Below are positions 1 to 5,603 of a stretch of DNA of 5,603 nt, piece by piece. This stretch comes from Geminicoccaceae bacterium. GTDB taxonomy: Bacteria > Pseudomonadota > Alphaproteobacteria > Geminicoccales > Geminicoccaceae. The position numbers and the translations under genes are program-made. Below the pieces are notes generated by a model. That model did not search any database. It saw only the letters and a list, made by a program, of their open reading frames with translations, and was not told the DNA's origin. Location: the NCBI GenBank assembly GCA_030824835.1, contig JAPJRA010000288.1, positions 1-5,603 of the forward strand, given 5' to 3'. The number at the start of each line of letters is the position of its first letter. Position 1 is the first letter of the stretch.

Positions 1-1827
1 GAGCTCGACGACGCCGAGCTGCCATGCATACAGGGCGGGCTGCGCCAGGGCCGGCTCCTCGATGCGCGCTGCCAGCGGCCCATCCCCGAGGAGATCGCGC
101 AGACGCCAATCGCAATCCATCCCGGCGAGTTCGCCGTCCAGCCGGTCGATCAGTGTGGCAAAGGTCGGCGAGCGGGCCAGAAGGTCGCGACCCATGCCGG
201 ACCAGACCCCACCATTGCCGGCAAAGACAAAGACCGCACCCGCATCGCCATGGACGGCCTGCGTCGGCTCGGCACGGAGCAGCACGTGGCAGTTCGTACC
301 GCCGAAGCCGAACGAACTCACGCCGGCTGTAGGCGGGTGCGTGCGCTCCGGCCAGGACTCCACCTCCGCCTGCACGGCTAGGCCGAGTTCGCCGAAGGCG
401 ATGTGCGGGCTCGGGCTCTGGAAGTGCAGGCTGGGCGGCAGGCGGCGCGCGTGCAGCGCCAGCACGGTCTTGATCAGCCCAGCTGCACCGGCTGCCGCCT
501 CGAGATGGCCGATATTGCTCTTGACCGAGCCGATCCTGAGCCGCCGGTCGGCCGGGCGGCCACGGCCCAGCACGGCACCCAGTGCTCCCGCCTCGATCGG
601 GTCGCCCAGCGCCGTGCCGGTACCGTGCGCCTCGACGTAGTCGACCTGCTCGGGCGCCAGCCGGGCCACCGCCAGCGCGTCCTCGAGCATCGCGCGCTGT
701 GCATCGGGATTGGGCGCCGTCAGGCCGTTGCTCGGGCCGTCATTGTTGACGGCGCTGCCCAGGATCACGGCGTAGATGCGGTCACCATCCGCCCGCGCCT
801 GCGCCAGGGGTTTCAGCGCCACGAGCCCACCACCCTCGCCACGGACATAGCCGTTGGCCCGGGCATCGAATGGCTTGCAGCGCCCGTCGGGCGCCATGGC
901 GCCGAACTTGGTCATCGCGATCGTGCTCTCCGGCGCAAGCAACAGATGCACGCCGCCGGCAAGGGCGATCTCGGATTCGCCGGACTTCAGGCTCTGGCAG
1001 GCCAGATGCACCGCCACCAGCGCTGAGGAGCAGGCGGTATTGACCACCAGACTCGGGCCCTCCAGTCCCAGCGCATAGGAGATGCGGGCGCTGATGATGC
1101 TGGTGTCCTGGCCGGTGGCGGTATGCTGGGCGATGCCCTCCGCATCACTTAGGAGCCTTGCATAATCACTCCACATGGCACCGAGAAAGACCCCGGCGCG
1201 TCGGCCGACGAATCTGGACGGCCGCCAGCTGGCATCCTCGAACGCCTCCCAGGCCAGCTCCAGCGCCAAGCGCTGCTGCGGGTCCATCTGCGCGGCCTCG
1301 CGCGGGCTGATCTGGAAGAACGCCGCATCGAACTTGTCGACCTGATCCAAAAAGCCGCCCCACCGGGTGCTCATGCGGCCGGGACTGCCCGGGTCGGGGT
1401 CGTACAGTCGGTCGATCGGCCAACGGTCGGCGGGCACCTCCCGGATCGCGTCGACCCGGTCCATGATCAGTTGCCAGAAGGCGGCCGGATCGGCGGCGCC
1501 GGGCAGACGGCAGGCAAGGCCCACGATCGCAATCGCCTCGTCGGGTGCCAGCGGCACCGGCGGCGGCCGCACGGTCCCCGTGACCCCACCGGCCAGATAG
1601 CGGACCAGACGGTCGAGCGTCGGATGATCCCAGACGATGGTGGCCGGCAGCGGCCGGCCCAGCTCTCGGGCCAAGGCCTGGATCAGCATCCGGGCGCCCG
1701 CCGAATCTAGGCCGTAGCGATGGAAGCGCTCGCGTGCGTCGATCACTCCGGGGTCCAGCCCAAGCTGCCGTGCCAGGGCATGGCGGACGAGCCCCTCTAG
1801 ATCGGGGCCGGCAATGTCCCCGCTCAT
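1..1827 (-). CDS. Type I modular polyketide synthase, N-terminal part (ACP-KS-start of AT), truncated by window edge
   Basis: Reading from ATG at 1827, 609 codons stay open to the left edge, so the C-terminal part is missing from the window. Residues about 8-80 form an acyl carrier domain with the phosphopantetheine site GLDS (Ser42) and a typical end (VWDHPT). Residues about 97-517 form a complete ketosynthase, with active-site Cys266 in NTACSS, His401 in EAHGTGT and His441 in KSNIGH, plus the DPQQR and GFGGTN signatures. From about residue 531 an acyltransferase domain begins (FAGNGGVWSGMG), but its GHS serine lies beyond the window. The KS condenses the chain held on an ACP with an extender unit chosen by the AT. 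An N-terminal ACP with no loading AT usually receives a fatty or aryl starter from a separate acyl-AMP ligase, as in PpsA; that is inference here. The gene is translationally coupled to the thioesterase upstream (ATGA overlap). All three KS catalytic residues are intact. The KS-AT linker looks unusually short. Confidence 0.95.
   Translation of the reverse strand, partial: MSGDIAGPDLEGLVRHALARQLGLDPGVIDARERFHRYGLDSAGARMLIQALARELGRPLPATIVWDHPTLDRLVRYLAGGVTGTVRPPPVPLAPDEAIAIVGLACRLPGAADPAAFWQLIMDRVDAIREVPADRWPIDRLYDPDPGSPGRMSTRWGGFLDQVDKFDAAFFQISPREAAQMDPQQRLALELAWEAFEDASWRPSRFVGRRAGVFLGAMWSDYARLLSDAEGIAQHTATGQDTSIISARISYALGLEGPSLVVNTACSSALVAVHLACQSLKSGESEIALAGGVHLLLAPESTIAMTKFGAMAPDGRCKPFDARANGYVRGEGGGLVALKPLAQARADGDRIYAVILGSAVNNDGPSNGLTAPNPDAQRAMLEDALAVARLAPEQVDYVEAHGTGTALGDPIEAGALGAVLGRGRPADRRLRIGSVKSNIGHLEAAAGAAGLIKTVLALHARRLPPSLHFQSPSPHIAFGELGLAVQAEVESWPERTHPPTAGVSSFGFGGTNCHVLLRAEPTQAVHGDAGAVFVFAGNGGVWSGMGRDLLARSPTFATLIDRLDGELAGMDCDWRLRDLLGDGPLAARIEEPALAQPALYAWQLGVVEL
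1824..1827 (-). other. ATGA stop/start overlap (translational coupling)
   Basis: The thioesterase stop TGA (1826-1824) and the polyketide synthase start ATG (1827-1825) share bases in ATGA. No strong Shine-Dalgarno precedes the ATG, only a weak GAG-containing stretch. Reinitiation by ribosomes finishing the thioesterase is therefore the likely way the synthase is translated, and the two proteins are probably made together from one mRNA. Confidence 0.85.
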
Positions 1828-2573
1828 CCGACTCGAGCGAGCAGATCTTCGGCGAGCGCATCGGCAAGCGCGCCGCGCTGCTCGTTCAGGTAGAAGTGAC
1901 CGCCTGGGAAGATCCGCCGCGAGGTTGGTCCGGCCACAAGGCTGGACCAGCCCGCACTCGCGGCAGGGGCCGATTGCGGGTCGGCGTCGCCACCGTAGAA
2001 GGTGAGAGCGCAGGCAAGGGGCGGCTCGGGCACGAAACGGTGGGTCTCGAACACGGCGAAGTCAGCCTTTAACGTCGGCAGGAACAGGGCCATCAGCTCC
2101 GGCTCATCCAGGATCATCTGCGGAATGCCACCGTAGCGCGCCTGGATCTCAGCGACGAAGGCCTGATCCGAAAGCAGGTGCAGTGGGCGCTCGTCGAGCA
2201 CCAGGTCGGGCGAACGTCGGCCGGAAACGACCAGCAGCTCGGGCAGCCGTTGGCCGCGGCGGCGCAACTCACGGGCGAGCTCGAACGCCACCAGCGCACC
2301 CATGCTGTGGCCGAACAACGCATAGCGGCCGGCCAGACCTGGTCCCAGCGCGTCCGCCAGCGCCACGATCAGCGGCGTCATGCGGGCGTGCGCCGGCTCG
2401 CGGAAACGGGCCTCGCGGCCGGGCAGGAGGATCGCTTGGAGCTGGATCGTCTCGGGCAAAAGCGAGGCGAGCGGCACGAACATCGCGGCGCCACCGCCGG
2501 CATGGGGCAGGCAGAAAAGCTGCAGCTCGGCGCTCGGGCGCCGGATAGGCACGGTCCACCATGATCCACTCAC
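1824..2573 (-). CDS. Type II thioesterase (GrsT/TesA-like alpha/beta hydrolase)
   Basis: A stand-alone thioesterase of 249 residues if translation starts at GTG 2573. An in-frame GTG at 2618 would give 264. Near the N-terminus is LFCLPHAGG, the usual opening of this family. The nucleophile elbow is GHSMGA with Ser90, the acid is the Asp in GGDADP (probably Asp198), and the catalytic His is His226 in GGHFYL, so the triad is complete. The length matches the usual 240-260. Such enzymes hydrolyse aberrant or stalled acyl groups from carrier proteins of polyketide and peptide synthases in the cytoplasm, and some take part in product release. The TGA stop overlaps the polyketide synthase start as ATGA, so it most likely serves that synthase. 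The 2573 start is preferred because relatives begin about 10-20 residues before the LFC motif and because of the GTGA overlap with a small upstream frame. The 2618 start has only a weak AAGG 3 nt upstream. Confidence 0.93.
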   Translation of the reverse strand: MSGSWWTVPIRRPSAELQLFCLPHAGGGAAMFVPLASLLPETIQLQAILLPGREARFREPAHARMTPLIVALADALGPGLAGRYALFGHSMGALVAFELARELRRRGQRLPELLVVSGRRSPDLVLDERPLHLLSDQAFVAEIQARYGGIPQMILDEPELMALFLPTLKADFAVFETHRFVPEPPLACALTFYGGDADPQSAPAASAGWSSLVAGPTSRRIFPGGHFYLNEQRGALADALAEDLLARVG

Positions 2574-2707
2574 GTCCGCGTTCCGTCCCCCGGCAATGTG
2601 TTTGTTGTCAGCTTGCACGCGCCTTGGTTCTTACCAGGACTTGCCATCAAGACTAGACAGAACTGCTCCGAGAAGAATGCGACGGTGCGTTCGCCCGCCG
2701 TCACCAT
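2570..2707 (-). CDS. Possible small upstream ORF, 45 aa, unrecognised
   Basis: A 45-codon frame starts at ATG 2707. It is preceded by a Shine-Dalgarno-like GGTGAG (complement of 2714-2719) with a 6-nt spacer. It stops at TGA 2572-2570, which overlaps the preferred thioesterase start as GTGA. This would make two successive 4-bp overlaps (small ORF, thioesterase, synthase). The peptide has a hydrophobic stretch (VAFFSEQFCLVLMAS, residues 9-23) followed by a polar, Gly/Thr-rich tail. It does not resemble MbtH or any family I recognise. It could be a leader peptide coupling translation, or simply a chance frame across the 5' region, since one ORF of this size is not surprising in GC-rich DNA. The frame extends upstream to another ATG at 2755, antisense to the kinase start. 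Confidence 0.25.
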   Translation of the reverse strand: MVTAGERTVAFFSEQFCLVLMASPGKNQGACKLTTNTLPGDGTRT

Positions 2708-2746
2708 GATGTGCTCACCGTCGCCAGCAAGGGATGCGCCCGAGTC
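2574..2746. promoter_or_regulatory. Divergent promoter region between the thioesterase/PKS and kinase/acyltransferase operons
   Basis: The two transcription units are read away from each other from this stretch, so promoters for both should lie here. By hand count 2591-2700 is about 56% G+C, clearly lower than the neighbouring coding DNA, which fits a promoter region. I could not find a convincing -35/-10 pair on either strand. TTGCCA at 2641-2646 is a possible -35 for the plus strand, but no good -10 follows at 16-18 bp. A loose dyad, TGGT-TCTT-ACCA (2625-2636), is too short to call an operator. The width depends on which starts are used (2573 or 2618; 2711 or 2747). Confidence 0.5.
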
Positions 2747-4597
2747 ATGCTGCATCAGGCCGTCACCCTACATCTCGTCGAGTCCACCAGGACGGCTCCA
2801 GACGACGAGGACGGCGAGTTTTGCAACTTTGCTATCAGCGAGGAACATATTCCTACTCCGCTCCGGCCTCGCCGCGAGCGGCGCAAGGTGAAGATCGGGC
2901 CGGCGATGGCGCAAGAGCGCCAACGTGGCTTGTGGCTGGTGACGGCGATGCTCGCCTACCTGGTTCGGGCAAAGCTCAACTCCTGGTTCAAGAGTGATGC
3001 CGAAGACATAAATGCGGTCGCTCTGCGGTCGATGCTCGAGCGCTTCGGCGGCCTGTGGATCAAGCTCGGTCAGCTCTTGTCCTTACGTACCGACATGCTT
3101 TCGGACCCGATGTGCCGCGAGCTGTCGCGGCTCCAATTCGAGGCCGTGGGCTTTCCACCCGCCGAGGCGGTAGCCGTAATCGAGCGCGAGCTGAAAGGTC
3201 CGCTGACCAAGTTCTTCAGCCGGTTCGAGCTGGCACCGTTCGCCGCCGCCTCGGTCGCGCAGGTCCACCGCGCGATCCTCAAGGGCAGCAACGAGGTGGT
3301 GATCGTCAAGGTCCGACGCCCCGGAATCGTGCCGGCGTTCGAGCGCGACCTCCGGCTGCTGCAGCGCTTGGTCCGGGTCCTCGACACGCTCGGGCTGGCC
3401 CCGCACGTGCGCTGGCACGATGCGCTGTGGGAACTCGAGCAGATGATGCGCGAGGAACTCGACTACCGCTACGAGGCGGCCAATCTCTACCGCCTGCGCA
3501 AGAGCACCAAGTCACACGGCGTGCACGTGCCGCGCCCGTTCTTCCATCTGTCGACCACAGCCATGGTCGTGATGGAGTTTGTACCGGGCGTCCTGATGTC
3601 CGAGTATATCGAGGTTGCAACCCAGGACCCGGAGCGGGCCGCAGCATGGTGTGCAGCCAATGCGATCCGGCCGAAGAAGGTGGCGCAGCGGCTGTTCGTC
3701 TCTGCCCTGCGGCAGCTGCTCGAGGACAATCTGTTCCACGCGGACCTGCACCCTGGCAACATCATGCTGCTGAAGAATGGCCGCGTGGCGCTGATTGACG
3801 TCGGCACGATCGGGACAATGGAGCGCGAGTTCCTCGAGCTTTACCTGATGAGCCTTAGCGCCCTGGCGAAGAAGGATTTCAACCGCGCGGCTGACTATTT
3901 GCTCCGCCTTTGCCCGGAGCTGCCCACGCTGCAGCTCACGGCGCTCAAGCGTGATCTGGTCCGAGGCTATCGCCAATGGGAGGCGCGCACGCATTTGCGC
4001 AACATTCCTTACCACGAAAAAGCGCTGACCAGTGCCGGCGCAGCTTCCGGGCGAATCCTCTACAAATATCGGGTACAGCCGACCTGGGCCTTCATGCGCA
4101 TCAGCCGCACCTGGGCCACCCTCGATGCGTCGTTGCAGTTCCTGATTCCAAACGCCAACTACATGCAACTGTTCAAACGCTATTTCGTGGGCGCGCGGTT
4201 ACGGACTGTGCGGGCAAAAGGCCTACGCCAGACCTTGGTGGACCGGCTCGTCCAGGCCAGCCAATCGATCCACGAGTACGACCTGCTGCTCAAGCCGCTG
4301 CTGCGCAACGAGACGCTCTCGCTCACCGGCTCGGTCAGCAAACTCGCCACCATGGGTGGTGTCATTCTGCGGGGGCTCATCTTTGCCTTCGGCTCTGGGC
4401 TCATCCTCGCCGTTCTGGCCCACATCTATAATCATCATAACTACAATTTTGAAGGAATCGGCGATGATGCAGACAATATACTGGATTTCATGGGTGGTAT
4501 TAGTTATGCAGAGTCGGCAGTATACATATGCGCAATTCTATGGATACTATGGATATGCCGGAGGTTGCTTCGTCTTGTCGAGCGCCCGGAGTTATAG
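2747..4597 (+). CDS. ABC1/AarF/UbiB-family atypical kinase with C-terminal membrane segments
   Basis: A 616-residue protein from ATG 2747. An in-frame GTG at 2711 would add 12 residues but has no visible Shine-Dalgarno, while AAGGGA (2729-2734) lies 12 nt before the ATG. ABC1-family hallmarks appear in order: KxGQ (106-109), the Ala-rich loop AAAS with QVHRA (166-176), the nucleotide-binding lysine in VIVKV (Lys188), the ExD of EELDYRYEAAN (Glu237, Asp239), the hinge VMEFVPG, the catalytic HADLHPGN (Asp333, Asn338), and DVG at 351-353 where the family normally has DFG. Two hydrophobic segments (about 536-558 and 587-605) end the protein, as in UbiB, so it is probably anchored in the inner membrane. 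Family members are ATPases or kinases that support ubiquinone synthesis and lipid handling; the client here is unknown. At 616 residues it is longer than most UbiB proteins (about 500-550), with an extra N-terminal stretch. It is 3 bp upstream of the acyltransferase gene. Because of this context it is probably not the housekeeping ubiB. Confidence 0.93.
   Translation: MLHQAVTLHLVESTRTAPDDEDGEFCNFAISEEHIPTPLRPRRERRKVKIGPAMAQERQRGLWLVTAMLAYLVRAKLNSWFKSDAEDINAVALRSMLERFGGLWIKLGQLLSLRTDMLSDPMCRELSRLQFEAVGFPPAEAVAVIERELKGPLTKFFSRFELAPFAAASVAQVHRAILKGSNEVVIVKVRRPGIVPAFERDLRLLQRLVRVLDTLGLAPHVRWHDALWELEQMMREELDYRYEAANLYRLRKSTKSHGVHVPRPFFHLSTTAMVVMEFVPGVLMSEYIEVATQDPERAAAWCAANAIRPKKVAQRLFVSALRQLLEDNLFHADLHPGNIMLLKNGRVALIDVGTIGTMEREFLELYLMSLSALAKKDFNRAADYLLRLCPELPTLQLTALKRDLVRGYRQWEARTHLRNIPYHEKALTSAGAASGRILYKYRVQPTWAFMRISRTWATLDASLQFLIPNANYMQLFKRYFVGARLRTVRAKGLRQTLVDRLVQASQSIHEYDLLLKPLLRNETLSLTGSVSKLATMGGVILRGLIFAFGSGLILAVLAHIYNHHNYNFEGIGDDADNILDFMGGISYAESAVYICAILWILWICRRLLRLVERPEL
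4538..4555 (+). repeat. Perfect 9-bp tandem repeat (CTATGGATA x2) in the kinase gene
   Basis: CTATGGATA occurs twice back to back, in frame, encoding Leu-Trp-Ile-Leu-Trp-Ile inside the last membrane segment of the ABC1 kinase (residues about 598-603). It lies in an AT-rich stretch that uses codons (ATA, CTA) rare elsewhere in the window. Loss or gain of one unit would add or remove three residues without changing frame. Confidence 0.8.
4588..4591 (+). promoter_or_regulatory. Ribosome binding site GGAG for the acyltransferase gene
   Basis: GGAG lies within the last codons of the kinase gene, 9 nt before the ATG at 4601. With the kinase stop only 3 bp before that ATG, this supports 4601 as the start and translation from a shared mRNA. 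Confidence 0.6.
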
Positions 4598-4600
4598 GAC

Positions 4601-5603
4601 ATGAGCCGTCGCCTGGGCCCAGAGGAGACGAAGTATTGGCTGCTCGGTCTCAGCCAACCGTTCAACATCGTGCTCGCTCTCGGCGTGGAGCGATGGCGGG
4701 CGCCGCCGGGGCTGGCGCTTCCATCGGCGGGGACTGGTGCCGACGGGCTGCCACGCTGGACCGCGCCGAACGGCGATGGTCTGATTCTCGCTCGGCAGGG
4801 ACCATGGATCGAGGCTGCCGAAGCCGCGCTCGCCCAGCCCCTGGGAAGGGCCGGTACCGCACCCTGGCAGCTCACCGTGGTCGAAGAGCGCGGCGGCATG
4901 GTCCTGTTGCTGGCTTTCAGCCATGCCCTGGCGGACGCGCGCGGCGGCCTCGCCCTGTTGTCCAGGCTCCTCGAAGGCCAGCCAATGCCCCCACAGCCAC
5001 CCGCCTTCGAGGAACTGCTTTCTGCCGAGGCCTATCCTGCGCCGGCAGTGGCCGATGAGGTGCTCGCTTGGTGGAGCCGCCGCCTGTCCGAGCGGTTGCG
5101 GTCGCTCGACCCGGCGCGGCTTGCCGGCCTTCTGCCCCGGCCGCCGGCGACCCGGCTGCAGTTGAGCATGCTCGAGGCACCGCTCTTTCACCTGTTGCGA
5201 CAACGCTGCCGGCAGGAGGAGACCACGCTGCATGGGGCCGTGGTGACGGCGCTGGTCGAGGCCGGAGCCCATTCCCAGTTGGGGCACGCGATCGACATGC
5301 GGCGATTTCTGCCGGCTCCGTTCGCGGCCGAGGCTTGGTTCGGCCTTTCGCACCTGACGACCGATGCACCAGAACCCGGACCGTTCTGGACCCGGGCGCG
5401 GCATGCCCGGGCCCTGCTGCAGCAGGGGCTGGCGGCTGGGCTGGCCGGTGCCGCCCTGGCCGAGCTGCCCCGGACGCTGGTTGCCGCCACAGTCCGAGCG
5501 ATCACGGCGCCCCCCCTGACGGTGAGCAATAACGGGCGCTTGCCGCTGCCGGTCGGACCGCTTGGTCGCGCCACATGGGTCATGGCACTGGCCGGCGCCA
5601 ATG
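4601..5603 (+). CDS. Condensation-fold acyltransferase (PapA/alcohol O-acyltransferase-like), truncated by window edge
   Basis: An open frame of 334 codons runs from ATG 4601 off the right edge. The start MSRRLGPEETKYWLL is typical of condensation-fold acyltransferases. The active-site motif is SHALADARGG, with His108 and Asp112 matching the second His and the Asp of HHxxxDG; the first His is Ser and the Gly is Ala. Later come a TTLHGAVVTALVEA helix, a DMRRFLP segment matching the D-L-R element of PapA5-like proteins, and SNNGR (309-313), which corresponds to the SN-GR region near the latch. These enzymes transfer an acyl group from a carrier protein or CoA to an alcohol or amine without covalent attachment to themselves. 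The gene follows the kinase by 3 bp and lies divergent to a PKS, so ester formation on a polyketide product is the best guess. The segment before the motif looks shorter than usual. Functional class is fairly sure; substrate is unknown. It could also be a degenerate stand-alone NRPS C domain. Confidence 0.8.
   Translation, partial: MSRRLGPEETKYWLLGLSQPFNIVLALGVERWRAPPGLALPSAGTGADGLPRWTAPNGDGLILARQGPWIEAAEAALAQPLGRAGTAPWQLTVVEERGGMVLLLAFSHALADARGGLALLSRLLEGQPMPPQPPAFEELLSAEAYPAPAVADEVLAWWSRRLSERLRSLDPARLAGLLPRPPATRLQLSMLEAPLFHLLRQRCRQEETTLHGAVVTALVEAGAHSQLGHAIDMRRFLPAPFAAEAWFGLSHLTTDAPEPGPFWTRARHARALLQQGLAAGLAGAALAELPRTLVAATVRAITAPPLTVSNNGRLPLPVGPLGRATWVMALAGAN

Noticed and set aside
1166..1867. 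A long minus-strand frame of 233 codons starting at 1867 and overlapping the PKS start
   Set aside because: It is out of frame with the clear ACP-KS reading, is full of Arg/Pro/Gly, and shows no domain. It is a shadow of the GC-rich PKS gene.
2622..2638. An imperfect dyad CCTTGGT-TCT-TACCAGGA in the divergent region as a possible operator
   Set aside because: The perfect arms are only four bases and no regulator gene is in the window, so this is not distinguishable from chance.
3512..4168. A 218-codon minus-strand frame antisense to the ABC1 kinase
   Set aside because: It lies opposite conserved kinase motifs in the true frame and looks like a high-GC antisense shadow.
4467..4530. TATACT/TATACA hexamers in the AT-rich kinase tail as -10 elements of an internal promoter
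   Set aside because: No acceptable -35 lies at 16-18 bp from either hexamer. AT-rich codon use alone explains them.
4592..5404. A 270-codon minus-strand frame antisense to the acyltransferase gene
   Set aside because: Arg/Gln/Gly-rich composition without motifs. The plus-strand frame shows a recognisable acyltransferase motif, a start and a ribosome site.
5391..5411. A hairpin with 7-bp arms CCCGGGC/GCCCGGG and a 7-nt loop
   Set aside because: It lies inside the acyltransferase coding frame with no T run after it. GC-rich DNA produces such palindromes often, so it is not called a terminator.
5510..5516. A run of seven C bases that could be a phase-variable or error-prone tract
   Set aside because: The frame reads through with the expected SN-GR motif right after it, so no frameshift is evident, and the tract is short.

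Overview
This GC-rich window (roughly two thirds G+C by eye) carries four protein-coding genes around a divergent promoter region. No RNA gene, CRISPR array or insertion sequence is visible. The codon use, a proteobacterial-style ABC1/UbiB kinase and the very tight gene packing suggest a high-GC Gram-negative bacterium, probably a proteobacterium. The sequence alone does not allow a genus.

The left half is read on the minus strand. A type II (editing) thioesterase of the GrsT/TesA kind (1824-2573) overlaps by 4 bp (ATGA) the start of a modular type I polyketide synthase (1-1827, running off the left edge). The synthase begins with an N-terminal acyl carrier domain, followed by a complete ketosynthase and the beginning of an acyltransferase domain. 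Upstream of the thioesterase, a possible 45-codon reading frame (2570-2707) ends in a 4-bp GTGA overlap with the preferred thioesterase start. It is unrecognised and tentative.

The right half is read on the plus strand. A long ABC1/AarF/UbiB-type atypical kinase (2747-4597, alternative start 2711) has two C-terminal membrane segments. Three bases after its stop comes a condensation-fold acyltransferase resembling the PapA/alcohol O-acyltransferase family (4601 onward, open at the right edge).

The genes fit a biosynthetic locus for a polyketide-derived lipid or ester. An acyl starter would be carried on the N-terminal ACP, extended by the synthase, proofread by the thioesterase, and possibly released or esterified by the condensation-type acyltransferase. 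This is the same enzyme logic as the mycobacterial phthiocerol dimycocerosate set (PpsA with N-terminal ACP, TesA, PapA5), which is an analogy and not a demonstrated relationship. The operon-linked ABC1 kinase is the unusual partner. Its role is unknown, and handling of the lipid product in the membrane is only a hypothesis.

Oddities include an apparently missing linker between the ketosynthase and acyltransferase domains, an AT-rich, rare-codon 3' end of the kinase gene containing a perfect 9-bp tandem repeat, a DVG in place of DFG in the kinase, and an SHxxxDA motif in place of HHxxxDG in the acyltransferase.
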